Shown one piece after another: positions 31,332 to 39,631 of a stretch of DNA of 64,000 nucleotides. The DNA is from Pseudomonas laurentiana. Lineage in GTDB: Bacteria; Pseudomonadota; Gammaproteobacteria; Pseudomonadales; Pseudomonadaceae. Under the pieces are notes generated by a model. The model saw only the letters and a list, made by a program, of their open reading frames with translations, was not told where the DNA came from and did not search any database. Where the stretch lies: assembly GCF_014648275.1 (NCBI RefSeq), contig NZ_BMQU01000020.1:1-64000 (forward strand), read 5' to 3'. Numbering within the stretch: position 1 is the stretch's first letter; every line of letters begins with the position of its first letter. The translations under genes and the position numbers were made by a program.

Positions 31332-31862
31332 TTACTCCGCCAGGTCCTCTTCCTCGATGGTCAGGTTGTGGTTGGTGAATACGCAGATATCGCCGGCGAT
31401 ACCCAGGGCCGTCTCGGTGATTTCCCGGGCCGAGAGGTCGGTCTTCATCAGCAGTGCGCGGGCAGCAGCCTGGGCAAAGTTGCCGCCGGAGCCCATGGCG
31501 ATCAGGCCATCTTCCGGCTCCACCACGTCACCGTTGCCGGTGATGATCAGCGAGGCATCTTTGTTGGCGACTGCGAGCATGGCTTCCAGGCGGCTCAGGG
31601 AGCGGTCGGTACGCCACTCCTTGGCCAGTTCGACGGCAGCGCGGATCAAGTGGCCCTGGTGCTTTTCCAGCTGGCCTTCAAAACGTTCGAACAGGGTGAA
31701 CGCATCGGCGGTGGCACCGGCGAAGCCAGCGAGCACCTGGCCGTGGTACAGGCGACGGACTTTCTTCGCGTTGCCTTTCATCACGGTATTGCCGAGGGAA
31801 ACCTGGCCGTCGCCGCCCATGACGACTTTGCCGTGGCGACGTACTGAAACGATGGTGGTCAA
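31332..31862 (-). CDS. hslV: ATP-dependent protease subunit HslV
   Basis: HslV (176 aa) is the proteasome-like peptidase with an N-terminal threonine nucleophile. The frame extends upstream to 31910, but the family begins [11 protein letters not shown], which requires the TTG codon at 31862 as start; GGAGA lies seven bases upstream. Removal of Met exposes the catalytic Thr. A sigma-32 promoter lies 47 bases upstream. It forms the HslVU complex with the next gene. Confidence 0.95.
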   Translation of the reverse strand: MTTIVSVRRHGKVVMGGDGQVSLGNTVMKGNAKKVRRLYHGQVLAGFAGATADAFTLFERFEGQLEKHQGHLIRAAVELAKEWRTDRSLSRLEAMLAVANKDASLIITGNGDVVEPEDGLIAMGSGGNFAQAAARALLMKTDLSAREITETALGIAGDICVFTNHNLTIEEEDLAE

Positions 31863-31908
31863 GGGGAGAGTCTCCACGCAGCGGGGCGAAAATGCCTGAT
31901 GCAGACTC

Positions 31909-31936
31909 ATATGGGGGTGATGACGGGTATTTCAAC
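31909..31936 (-). promoter_or_regulatory. Heat-shock (sigma-32) promoter of hslVU
   Basis: The minus strand reads GTTGAAA, 13 bases, CCCCATAT, against the sigma-32 consensus CTTGAAA-N13/14-CCCCATNT. The -10 element is a perfect match and the -35 differs in one base. It sits directly upstream of hslV, a classic heat-shock gene. The remaining stretch 31937-32109 shows no gene. Confidence 0.8.
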
Positions 31937-32109
31937 TGCTACGGATGAGCGGTTGTTTTGGTGGTGGGGCTGGCCCGTTTCTCATGCGTCCTTTCCGATG
32001 AGTCGCTCAGGTGAGTAGGCGGCGCTGTTATCGCGGGTAATCCCGCTTCCCAGCGTGTCCCTCTGAACCTTGTGAGAGCGACGGCCTTTCACTGACGTTG
32101 GCTTTAAAA

Positions 32110-32139
32110 AACGCCCCCCGCTAAAAAGCGGGGGGCGTT
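32110..32139 (-). terminator. Intrinsic terminator of the pyr operon
   Basis: Perfect arms AACGCCCCCCGCT and AGCGGGGGGCGTT enclose AAAA, and the minus strand continues with a run of T (GGCGTTTTTTAAAG). It lies 24 bases after the pyrC' stop. Confidence 0.92.
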
Positions 32140-32162
32140 AGCAGCCTGAGACATCGGCAGGA

Positions 32163-33434
32163 TCAGGCTTCGTGGCTGATATGCCCGTCGACCAAGGTGT
32201 ACCGTACGGCGCCTGGCAGGCAATGGCCGATGAACGGGCAGTTTTCGCCCTTGGAGCGCCATTGCTCGCCCGCCACGGTCGAGGCCTGTGGATCGAACAC
32301 CACCAGGTCGGCGGCAGCGCCCACCTTCAGTTCGCCAACCGGCAGGCGCAGGGCATGTGCCGGGCCGCTGGACAGGCGCTTGAGCAGGGTTGGCAGGTCA
32401 AGCAGGCCGTCGTCGACCAGCGTCAGGGCCAGCGGCAGCAGCAGTTCGACACTGCTGATACCCGGCTCGGTGGCGCCGAATGGTGCCAGCTTGGCGTCAC
32501 GCTCGTGAGGCTGGTGATGGCTGGAAATGGCCTGGATCACACCCGCCTTCACCGCCTCACGCAGGCCGTCACGGTCTGTACGGGTGCGCAGTGGTGGTTG
32601 GACGTGGTACAGGCTGGAAAAGTCCACCAGTGCTTCATCGGTGAGGATCAACTGGTACAGGGCGACATCGGCGGTCACGGGCAGGCCGCGTGCCTGGGCC
32701 TGGGCAATCAGTTCGACACCACGGGCGCTGGTGAGTTGGCTGAAGTGCGCACGCACGCCGGTTTGTTCAACCAGCAGCAGATCACGGGCCAGCGCCACGG
32801 TCTCGGCGGTTTCTGGAATGCCCGGCAGGCCCAGGAAACTGGCCATTGCGCCTTCATGGGCAAGGCCGCCGTGGGCCAGGTCGCGGTCCTGCGAGTGGAA
32901 CATTACCGTCAGGTCGAAGGTGGCGGCGTACTCCAGTGCGCGGCACAGGGTGCGTGTGTTGGAGAAACCGCTCAGGCCATTGCCGAAGGCCACACAGCCA
33001 GCGTCTCGCAGGGCAATCAGTTCGGCCAGTTGCTCGCCTTCCAGGCCTTTGCTCAGCGCGCCGATCGGGAACACTTTGGCATGCCCGGCTTCACGGGCGC
33101 GGTCGAGGATCAGTTCGGCAACCGCCGAGGTATCCAGTATCGGCTTGGTCCGTGGCGGGCAGCACAGGCTGGTGACGCCACCGGCTGCGGCGGCACGGGT
33201 TTCACTGGCGATGGTGCCTTTTCGGCTGTAACCCGGTTCGCGCAGGGCGACGCTAAGGTCAACCAGGCCCGGAGCGGCTACCAGGCCTTCGGCGTTCAGG
33301 CTGCGCGCAGCGTGAAAGCCGGCTGGGGCTGCGCCGATGGCGACGATCTTGCCGGCGTCGATGTGCAGGTCGCTGACCTGATCCAGGCCACTGGCCGGGT
33401 CGATGATCCGGGCGCCGAGAATGCTGAGGGTCAC
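32163..33434 (-). CDS. pyrC': Dihydroorotase-like non-catalytic subunit of aspartate transcarbamoylase
   Basis: This 423-aa amidohydrolase-fold protein is homologous to dihydroorotase, but the metal-binding D-x-H-x-H-x-R is replaced: residues 59-65 read D-L-S-V-A-L-R, so both histidines are lost. In Pseudomonas this inactive PyrC' (PyrX) holds PyrB in a dodecameric aspartate transcarbamoylase and is structural. It overlaps pyrB by four bases. A true pyrC must be elsewhere in the genome. Confidence 0.95.
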   Translation of the reverse strand: MTLSILGARIIDPASGLDQVSDLHIDAGKIVAIGAAPAGFHAARSLNAEGLVAAPGLVDLSVALREPGYSRKGTIASETRAAAAGGVTSLCCPPRTKPILDTSAVAELILDRAREAGHAKVFPIGALSKGLEGEQLAELIALRDAGCVAFGNGLSGFSNTRTLCRALEYAATFDLTVMFHSQDRDLAHGGLAHEGAMASFLGLPGIPETAETVALARDLLLVEQTGVRAHFSQLTSARGVELIAQAQARGLPVTADVALYQLILTDEALVDFSSLYHVQPPLRTRTDRDGLREAVKAGVIQAISSHHQPHERDAKLAPFGATEPGISSVELLLPLALTLVDDGLLDLPTLLKRLSSGPAHALRLPVGELKVGAAADLVVFDPQASTVAGEQWRSKGENCPFIGHCLPGAVRYTLVDGHISHEA

Positions 33435-34435
33435 TGGGCGTTCTCCTGCTCGAATTGACGTTGTGCGGTCTGGCCGCTCATGGCCATGGACAGTACGGCC
33501 ATGCGCACGGCAATGCCGTAGGTGACCTGATTGAGAATGACCGAGTGGGCACCGTCGGCCACTGCCGATTCGATCTCGACCCCACGGTTGATCGGCCCCG
33601 GGTGCATGACGATAGCGTCTGGCTTGGCGCCGGCCAGGCGCGCGGTGGTCAGGCCGAACAGGCGGTAGAACTCGCCCTCGCTCGGCAACAGGCCACCCTG
33701 CATGCGCTCACGTTGCAGGCGCAGCATGATCACCACGTCGACGTCTTTCAGGCCTTGTTCCAGGTCGGTGTAGACCTTCACGCCGTACTGCTCGATACCG
33801 ACTGGCAGGAGGGTTTTCGGGCCGATTACACGGATGTCCGGGCAGCCGAGGGTTTTCAGCGCGAGCATGTTCGAGCGGGCGACCCGCGAGTGCAGGATGT
33901 CGCCAACAATTGCCACCGAGAGGTTCTCGAAGCTGCCCTTGTGCCGCCGGATGGTCAGCATGTCGAGCATACCCTGGGTCGGGTGCGCATGACGGCCATC
34001 GCCGCCGTTGATGATCGCTACTTCCGGGCATACGTGCTCGGCAATGAAGTGCGCAGCACCGGAGTCGGCATGGCGAACCACGAACATGTCGGCGGCCATG
34101 GCTTCGAGATTGCGCAAGGTGTCGAACAGCGTCTCGCCCTTGCTGGTCGAGGACGTCGACACGTTCAGGGTGATCACGTCGGCCGAGAGTCGTTGTGCGG
34201 CCAGCTCAAAGGTGGTGCGGGTACGGGTGGAGTTCTCGAAGAACACGTTGCACACGGTTTTGCCGCGCAGCAACGGGACCTTTTTCACGGCCCGGGCACC
34301 GACTTCCAGGAAGGAGTCGGCGGTATCGAGGATTTCGGTCAGCAGTTCGCGGGGCAAACCGTCGAGCGAGAGAAAGTGGCGCAGCTGGCCCTGATCATTG
34401 AGCTGCAGCGGGCGCTTGGCGTCGATTGGCGTCAT
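33431..34435 (-). CDS. pyrB: Aspartate carbamoyltransferase catalytic subunit
   Basis: PyrB (334 aa) joins carbamoyl phosphate and aspartate, the committed step of pyrimidine synthesis. The carbamoyl-phosphate motif [18 protein letters not shown] and [11 protein letters not shown] are intact. The protein has an N-terminal extension relative to E. coli PyrB, which in Pseudomonas holds the nucleotide effector site. It lies between pyrR and pyrC' in one operon. Confidence 0.98.
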   Translation of the reverse strand: MTPIDAKRPLQLNDQGQLRHFLSLDGLPRELLTEILDTADSFLEVGARAVKKVPLLRGKTVCNVFFENSTRTRTTFELAAQRLSADVITLNVSTSSTSKGETLFDTLRNLEAMAADMFVVRHADSGAAHFIAEHVCPEVAIINGGDGRHAHPTQGMLDMLTIRRHKGSFENLSVAIVGDILHSRVARSNMLALKTLGCPDIRVIGPKTLLPVGIEQYGVKVYTDLEQGLKDVDVVIMLRLQRERMQGGLLPSEGEFYRLFGLTTARLAGAKPDAIVMHPGPINRGVEIESAVADGAHSVILNQVTYGIAVRMAVLSMAMSGQTAQRQFEQENAQ

Positions 34436-34447
34436 CGCGGGGGACTC

Positions 34448-34969
34448 TTAAAGTGCGGAAACGGTGGCGAGGTCCTGGCGCTCTAGGGCGAGCGGTGCGG
34501 GGCCGAGCAATTTTACCCGTTCATGGGCAGCCAGGGACAGGGTTGCACCGACCACATTCGGACGGATCGGCAGTTCGCCAGCGTCCAGGTCGAGCAGGCA
34601 GACCAGCGTGACACTGGCTGGACGGCCGTAGTCGAACAGTTCGTTGAGGGCGGCACGAATGGTGCGACCGCTCATCAGCACGTCGTCCACCAGCACCAAG
34701 TGCTGGCCTTCAATCTCGAAAGGCAGCTCCGAAGGGCGCACTTGCGGGTGCAGGCCGTTCTGGCTGAAGTCGTCACGGTAGAACGATACATCCAGTGTGC
34801 CGAGCGCGGCGTCCTGTTGGCCAAGGGCTTCAAGCAGGGCCTGGGCAACCCATACACCGCCCGTACGGATGCCGATGTAGCGCGGCTCGGTGATGTTACG
34901 GCGGGCCAGGTGCGCCTGCAGGTCGCTGGCCATCTGCCGAATCAGTTCGGCGGGATTGGGTAGGCTCAT
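34448..34969 (-). CDS. pyrR: Bifunctional pyr operon regulator / uracil phosphoribosyltransferase
   Basis: PyrR (173 aa) is a type-I phosphoribosyltransferase-fold protein. The PRPP-binding loop [17 protein letters not shown] is intact. The family converts uracil and PRPP to UMP and in many bacteria controls pyr genes. It heads the pyrRBC' operon, 12 bases before pyrB. A stem-loop (34986-35008) lies directly upstream of its GAGGAG ribosome-binding site. The mode of regulation in this organism cannot be read from sequence. Confidence 0.95.
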   Translation of the reverse strand: MSLPNPAELIRQMASDLQAHLARRNITEPRYIGIRTGGVWVAQALLEALGQQDAALGTLDVSFYRDDFSQNGLHPQVRPSELPFEIEGQHLVLVDDVLMSGRTIRAALNELFDYGRPASVTLVCLLDLDAGELPIRPNVVGATLSLAAHERVKLLGPAPLALERQDLATVSAL

Positions 34970-34985
34970 GCTTGCTCCTCAAGAG

Positions 34986-35008
34986 GCCGGACGCGAATAC
35001 GGTCCGGC
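34986..35008 (-). promoter_or_regulatory. Stem-loop before pyrR
   Basis: Arms GCCGGAC (34986-34992) and GTCCGGC (35002-35008) pair perfectly across a 9-base loop, between the ruvX stop and the pyrR ribosome-binding site. It could be a terminator for ruvX or a control element of pyrR; there is little U-run. Confidence 0.4.
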
Positions 35009-35020
35009 TTGAATCTGTGA

Positions 35021-35461
35021 TCAGGGTTGCATCAGCCCGGCGTTTGCTTCCAGCCAGCCTTGCAGCAGCAGGGCGGCGGCGATGGCGTCGACCGGGTTGT
35101 CGCGGTAGCTGCCGCGCTGACCACCGCGGGCCATGCGCTCGCCCTTGGCTTCGAAGGTGGTCAGGCGTTCATCGTGGGTGTGTACGGGCAGGTTGAAGCG
35201 GCCATTCAGGCGACGGGCGAATTTCTCGGCGCGGGCGCTCATTTCGCTGGGGGTGCCGTCCATGTTCAACGGCAAGCCGACGACTATTGCATCGGGCTGC
35301 CATTCCTTGATCAGTTTTTCGACCTGAGCCCAGTCCGGCACACCGTTCTGCGCTTTAAGCGTGCAGAGTTCGCGGGCTTGCCCGGTGATCATCTGGCCGA
35401 CGGCCACACCAATCTGTTTGCTGCCATAGTCAAAACCCAGCAGGAGCCTTGGTGCACTCAT
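35021..35461 (-). CDS. ruvX: Holliday junction resolvase-like nuclease RuvX/YqgF
   Basis: RuvX (YqgF; 146 aa) is an RNase H-fold nuclease, proposed to process 16S rRNA ends or to resolve branched DNA. It has the N-terminal acidic GFDYGSKQIGVAVG, the central VVGLPLNMDGT and the C-terminal DNPVDAIAAALLLQ carrying conserved acidic residues. The start overlaps the yqgE stop by one base. Confidence 0.95.
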   Translation of the reverse strand: MSAPRLLLGFDYGSKQIGVAVGQMITGQARELCTLKAQNGVPDWAQVEKLIKEWQPDAIVVGLPLNMDGTPSEMSARAEKFARRLNGRFNLPVHTHDERLTTFEAKGERMARGGQRGSYRDNPVDAIAAALLLQGWLEANAGLMQP

Positions 35462-36030
35462 CAGGCGTGCCCCGCCTGGCTGGTCAACAGGCTGAGGTTG
35501 ATCCCCAGGCTGGCTGCTGCCGCTTCAAGGCGCAGGTCGCTGGTCAGGCCAAAGATGATCTCGGGGTCGAACGGGCAGTTGAGCCAGGCGTTATCCGCGA
35601 GTTCGGCTTCAAGCTGCCCGGCTTCCCAGCCAGCATAGCCAAGGGTAATCAGGCTGTTTTCCGGGCCCGTGCCATCGGCGATGGCGAACAATACGTCCTG
35701 CGACGTGGACAGCGACAAGCCTTCAAGCTCGATGGTTGCCTGATAGGTCGGGCCACGGCTGTGGAGTACGAAACCACGGTCGGTCTGTACCGGGCCGCCC
35801 ATGTAGATCGGTATCTGCAAACAGCGCGCATGCGGCTCGGCGTCCGGTCGCAGTTGCTCGAGGATATCGGCCAGGTTCAGCTCTTGTGGCCGGTTGACCA
35901 CCAGTCCCATGGCGCCGCTCTCGTTGTGTTCGACGATGTAGGTCAAGGTCTGGGCAAAGTTCGGATCGGCCATGTGTGGCATGGCGATCAGAAACTGGTG
36001 CTTGAGGTAGCTCGGGGCGATGTTCTTCAT
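35461..36030 (-). CDS. YqgE/AlgH family protein
   Basis: This 189-aa protein belongs to the UPF0301 (YqgE/AlgH) family, with the conserved LKHQFLIAMPHMADPNFAQTLTYIVEHNESGAMGLVVNRP opening (given here only as landmarks: FLIAMPHM, GAMGLVVN) and IYMGGPV further on. AlgH was linked to alginate regulation in P. aeruginosa, but the molecular function is unclear. ATG 36030 gives the family start; the frame continues further upstream without support. It forms a conserved pair with ruvX. Confidence 0.92.
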   Translation of the reverse strand: MKNIAPSYLKHQFLIAMPHMADPNFAQTLTYIVEHNESGAMGLVVNRPQELNLADILEQLRPDAEPHARCLQIPIYMGGPVQTDRGFVLHSRGPTYQATIELEGLSLSTSQDVLFAIADGTGPENSLITLGYAGWEAGQLEAELADNAWLNCPFDPEIIFGLTSDLRLEAAAASLGINLSLLTSQAGHA

Positions 36031-36082
36031 GACCCTTAGTGTGGCGTTGAGGCGCCCTACTGACAAGCCTGAGGCACGCCCT

Positions 36083-36988
36083 TTAATTGCTCGAAAGTCG
36101 GTCGCCGCGAGCGAAGCGCCAGGTGCGGATGATCTCCAGCCGGTCGATGTCGGCAAGATCCCCGGTGAAAGGCGCAAATGGCGCCGCCAGGCGCACGATA
36201 CGCTGTGCCGCCTGATCGAGCAGCGGTTGCCCGGACGACTCCAGCACCAACACCTCATAGAGCGAGCCGTCGCGGTTTATCGATACCATCAGGCGCAGGT
36301 TGCCGTAGATCTGCTGGCGGCGCGCTTCGTCGGGGTAATTGAGGTTACCGATACGTTCGACCTTCTTGCGCCATTCCTCTTTGTACCAGGCACCCTTGTC
36401 ACGCATGGTCGAGGCCGCGTTGAGCCGATGGATGCGTGGGCGTTTGGCGTAGGCCTGCTGTTCATGGGCCAGTTCGGCCTCAAGGCTGGCGATCTGGCTG
36501 GACAGTTCCGAACTGTCGAATTCCGGAGCCGCGACCTTCGGTTTTGGTTGCGGTTTGACTTCCTTGGGCCGGGTTTCGACTTTGTGCGGTTTGGCGGCCT
36601 GGGTGGTCAGCACGGCCTTGGGCGGAGTCGGCTGCGCTGGCACTTCCTGTCGTGCGGCAGGCGGTGGCGTTACCTTGTTTATCTTGCTGTCCTGGAAGGG
36701 CGCCAGTTCAGTGGTCTTGGGCACCGCTTTCTTGTCCAGGGTGCCGCTGCCTTTCTGGTTATCCTGAGCCAGGAAGTCCGCTTTCTTCGGCGGTGCTTCG
36801 CTCTTGAATGTGGCGAGGGTAATTTCCAGGGTCCGACGAATTTCCTCAGGCTTGGCAAAGGTAAAACTCAGGCCCAGGATCAGCGCCAAGTGCAGCAGCG
36901 CCGCCAGAAACAGGGTAAAGCCAAGCCGGTCCGCCGGGCGAACGCGGGGCGGGGCAAGGTCGGCGGGAATGTCGGCGGGAAGCGTCAT
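36083..36988 (-). CDS. tonB: TonB-family energy transducer (TonB3-like)
   Basis: This 301-aa TonB-type protein has one N-terminal membrane helix (about residues 23-45, LGFTLFLAALLHLALILGLSF), a Pro/Lys-rich periplasmic spacer (about 90-170), a helical part, and a C-terminal TonB domain (about 215-295, NLNYPDEARRQQIYGNLRL). The place next to gshB and pilG is the same as for tonB3 of P. aeruginosa, which is needed for twitching motility. No exbB/exbD are nearby. The specific partner receptor is unknown. Confidence 0.88.
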   Translation of the reverse strand: MTLPADIPADLAPPRVRPADRLGFTLFLAALLHLALILGLSFTFAKPEEIRRTLEITLATFKSEAPPKKADFLAQDNQKGSGTLDKKAVPKTTELAPFQDSKINKVTPPPAARQEVPAQPTPPKAVLTTQAAKPHKVETRPKEVKPQPKPKVAAPEFDSSELSSQIASLEAELAHEQQAYAKRPRIHRLNAASTMRDKGAWYKEEWRKKVERIGNLNYPDEARRQQIYGNLRLMVSINRDGSLYEVLVLESSGQPLLDQAAQRIVRLAAPFAPFTGDLADIDRLEIIRTWRFARGDRLSSN

Positions 36989-37088
36989 GGGTTATCCAGC
37001 AGCCGGGGTGAAACCGGCACAGCGGGCGGCCAGGTCAAAAAAGGACCGGCATCATAACCCACTCTGCGCAGTTTCCCTGCCTCGACTG

Positions 37089-38042
37089 TCAGCGTGCCTT
37101 GAGCTTGCGATCAATGGCGTCCATCAACTGCACAGCAATACGGGTACCGAAGGCGTTGTCGATTTCACGGATGCAGGTCGGGCTGGTCACGTTGATTTCG
37201 GTCAGGTGCTCACCGATCACGTCCAGGCCGACGAACAGCAGGCCCTTTTCCCGCAGGGTTGGGCCGACCTGTTCGGCGATCCAGCGGTCACGCTCGGTCA
37301 ACTCACGGGCTTCGCCACGTCCGCCGGCAGCCAGGTTGCCACGGGTTTCACCGCTGGCCGGGATCCGGGCCAGGCAGTAGGGCACAGGCTCGCCGTCGAT
37401 CATCAGGATACGTTTGTCGCCATCCTTGATGGCCGGCAGGTAGGCTTGTGCCATGATCTGCTGGGTGCCATGGGCCGTCAGCGTTTCAAGGATCACCGAC
37501 AGGTTGGGGTCGCCTACGCGGTGGCGGAAGATTGATGCGCCGCCCATGCCGTCCAGCGGCTTGAGGATGACATCGCCGTGCTCGGTGGCGAACTCGCGCA
37601 GGATATCCGGACGACGGCTGACCACGGTCGCAGGCGTGCAGTGCGGGAACAGGGTGGCGAACAGCTTTTCATTGCAGTCACGCAGGCTCTGCGGACGGTT
37701 GACCACCAGTACGCCAGCGGCTTCGGCCTGTTCCAGCAGGTAGGTGCTGTAGACGAACTCCATGTCGAAGGGCGGATCCTTGCGCATCAGGATGACGTCC
37801 AGGTCGCTCAGGGCGCCGTCGGTTTCCGCCTCCAGGTCGAACCAATGCTCGGGGTCGGCAACTACGCGCAGCGGCCGCATCCGGGCCCGGGCCTGGCCCT
37901 CGCGTTGATAAAGATCCTGCTGCTCCATGTAGAACAGCGACCAGCCGCGTTCCTGAGCGGCCAGCAGCATGGCCAGCGAGCTGTCCTTCTTGTAGGAGAT
38001 GCGCGCAATGGGGTCCATGACAATCCCGAGGCGAACGCTCAT
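37089..38042 (-). CDS. gshB: Glutathione synthetase
   Basis: GshB (317 aa) joins gamma-glutamylcysteine and glycine with ATP. This ATP-grasp enzyme opens with LGIVMDPIARISYKKDSSLAMLLAAQ, of which MDPI and KDSSL are diagnostic, and ends with INVTSPTCIREID. GshB stands alone, divergent from the pil genes across a 201-base gap and 100 bases upstream of tonB. Confidence 0.98.
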   Translation of the reverse strand: MSVRLGIVMDPIARISYKKDSSLAMLLAAQERGWSLFYMEQQDLYQREGQARARMRPLRVVADPEHWFDLEAETDGALSDLDVILMRKDPPFDMEFVYSTYLLEQAEAAGVLVVNRPQSLRDCNEKLFATLFPHCTPATVVSRRPDILREFATEHGDVILKPLDGMGGASIFRHRVGDPNLSVILETLTAHGTQQIMAQAYLPAIKDGDKRILMIDGEPVPYCLARIPASGETRGNLAAGGRGEARELTERDRWIAEQVGPTLREKGLLFVGLDVIGEHLTEINVTSPTCIREIDNAFGTRIAVQLMDAIDRKLKAR

Positions 38043-38243
38043 GGGGTATATCCTCTCGGCGGCAAGAGGCCGCAGTGGCTCAAATGAAAAGTGGCGTCAG
38101 GGTGGCGCCGGCGGCGCTGGCGGTCAAGCAGAAAACGCAACGCGGGCGGCCCCGGCGCAGGCTGATGGAATGCACCTTGAGAGTGTGCTAAAAAGGCCTG
38201 GCATGTGGCCTGCACGGCCCTTCCAGGCGATGGTAGAGCAATT

Positions 38244-38654
38244 ATGGGACAGCCCGAAGCGGCATTGAAGGTGATGGTCATCGACGACTCGAAGACGATT
38301 CGTCGTACCGCGCAGATGCTGCTCGGCGAAGCCGGTTGCACCGTTATTACCGCCACAGACGGTTTTGATGCCTTGGCCAAGATCGTCGACCACCGTCCCG
38401 ACATCATTTTTGTCGATGTGTTGATGCCGCGCCTGGACGGTTACCAGACCTGCGCAGTGATCAAGCACAACAGTATCTTCAAGGACACGCCGGTGGTCAT
38501 GCTGTCATCCCGTGACGGGCTGTTCGACAAGGCCCGTGGCCGGGCTGTCGGGTCTGATCAATTTTTGACCAAGCCTTTCAGCAAGGAAGAACTGCTGGAG
38601 GCGATCAAGGCGCATGTGCCGGGTTTCGCCGCAGAAGCACAACACGCACCCTGA
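38244..38654 (+). CDS. pilG: Twitching motility response regulator PilG
   Basis: PilG (136 aa) is a stand-alone CheY-like receiver that, in P. aeruginosa, promotes pilus extension and cAMP signalling under ChpA control. The acidic pocket DD (residues 14-15), phospho-acceptor Asp58 in FVDVLMPRLDG and Lys in LTKPFS are present. ATG 38244 gives the family N-terminus; the frame from 38205 is too long. First gene of the Pil-Chp operon. Confidence 0.95.
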   Translation: MGQPEAALKVMVIDDSKTIRRTAQMLLGEAGCTVITATDGFDALAKIVDHRPDIIFVDVLMPRLDGYQTCAVIKHNSIFKDTPVVMLSSRDGLFDKARGRAVGSDQFLTKPFSKEELLEAIKAHVPGFAAEAQHAP

Positions 38655-38699
38655 TGCTGCGCGCGTGGCGCGGCATCCTTTCCTTCGATGGGGAATAGC

Positions 38700-39065
38700 A
38701 TGGCCCGAGTTCTGATCGTCGATGATTCGCCGACTGAAATGTACAAACTGACCGGAATGCTCGAAAAACACGGGCATCAGGTGCTCAAGGCTGAAAACGG
38801 CGCCGATGGTGTGGCACTGGCGCGCCAGGAAAAACCCGATGCGGTATTGATGGACATCGTCATGCCTGGCATGAACGGCTTCCAGGCCACCCGCCAACTG
38901 AGCAAGGACCCTGAGACCAGTGGTATCCCGGTGATCATCGTCACCACCAAGGATCAGGAAACCGACAAGGTCTGGGGCACGCGTCAGGGCGCCCGCGATT
39001 ACCTGACCAAGCCGGTTGATGAGCAAACCCTGATCAAGACCCTCGACGGCGTACTCAAGGGTTGA
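38700..39065 (+). CDS. pilH: Twitching motility response regulator PilH
   Basis: PilH (121 aa) is a second CheY-like receiver, thought to act as a phosphate sink and to favour pilus retraction. The pocket VDDSPTEMYKL, Asp52 in LMDIVMPGMNG and YLTKPVD are very close to P. aeruginosa PilH. The upstream in-frame ATG at 38688 is less likely, since GGGGA lies properly in front of 38700. Overlaps the possible early start of pilI. Confidence 0.96.
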   Translation: MARVLIVDDSPTEMYKLTGMLEKHGHQVLKAENGADGVALARQEKPDAVLMDIVMPGMNGFQATRQLSKDPETSGIPVIIVTTKDQETDKVWGTRQGARDYLTKPVDEQTLIKTLDGVLKG

Positions 39066-39076
39066 CCACCAGGCCC

Positions 39077-39616
39077 ATGGGCGAGTCGCTGACAGCATTT
39101 GAACTGCTGTTGGATATCGACCGTCGTTGCCGCCTGTTGGCGGCGGACCTGCCGTTGCAGGAAACTCGCCTGCAGAGCTGGAGCGGTATCGGCTTTCGCA
39201 TTGCTGAGCAGTGGTTTGTCGCACCGATGCAGGAAGTCGCCGAGGTGCTTCAGGAACCTCGACTCAGCCGTATCCCCGGGGTCAAGCCATGGGTGCTTGG
39301 TGTAGCCAACCTGCGCGGTCGGCTGTTGCCGGTGATGGACCTGTGTGGGTACTTCGGCCTTGCCCAGAGCGGTTTGCGCAAACAGCGTCGGGTACTGGTG
39401 CTGGATCACCAGGAGGTGTTCGCCGGACTGCTGGTCGACGAAGTCGCCGGTCTGCAGCATTTTCCCCTGCGCAGCCTGGACCTCTCGGTGCCATCGCCCC
39501 TGCTTGCCGGGGCCGGGCCCTTTGTTCAGGGGCACTTTCAACGTGAGCGTTGCTGGGGAATCTTCAGTCCGTTTGCCCTGGCGCAGGCTGCGGGCTTTCT
39601 CGATGTGGCGCTGTAA
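39077..39616 (+). CDS. pilI: CheW-like coupling protein PilI
   Basis: PilI (179 aa) is a CheW-domain adaptor linking the receptor PilJ to the kinase ChpA. Landmarks are QSWSGIGFRIAEQWFVAPM, GVANLRGRLLPVMDLCGYFG and FAGLLVDEVAG. ATG 39077 gives the length of known PilI; an in-frame TTG at 39062 overlapping the pilH stop is a possible alternative, which would imply translational coupling. Confidence 0.92.
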   Translation: MGESLTAFELLLDIDRRCRLLAADLPLQETRLQSWSGIGFRIAEQWFVAPMQEVAEVLQEPRLSRIPGVKPWVLGVANLRGRLLPVMDLCGYFGLAQSGLRKQRRVLVLDHQEVFAGLLVDEVAGLQHFPLRSLDLSVPSPLLAGAGPFVQGHFQRERCWGIFSPFALAQAAGFLDVAL

Positions 39617-39631
39617 AGGAATGCCGAACCC

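Noticed and set aside
31863-31910. ATG start of hslV at 31910
   Set aside because: It would hide the N-terminal catalytic threonine and lies on the sigma-32 -10 element, upstream of any possible transcript.
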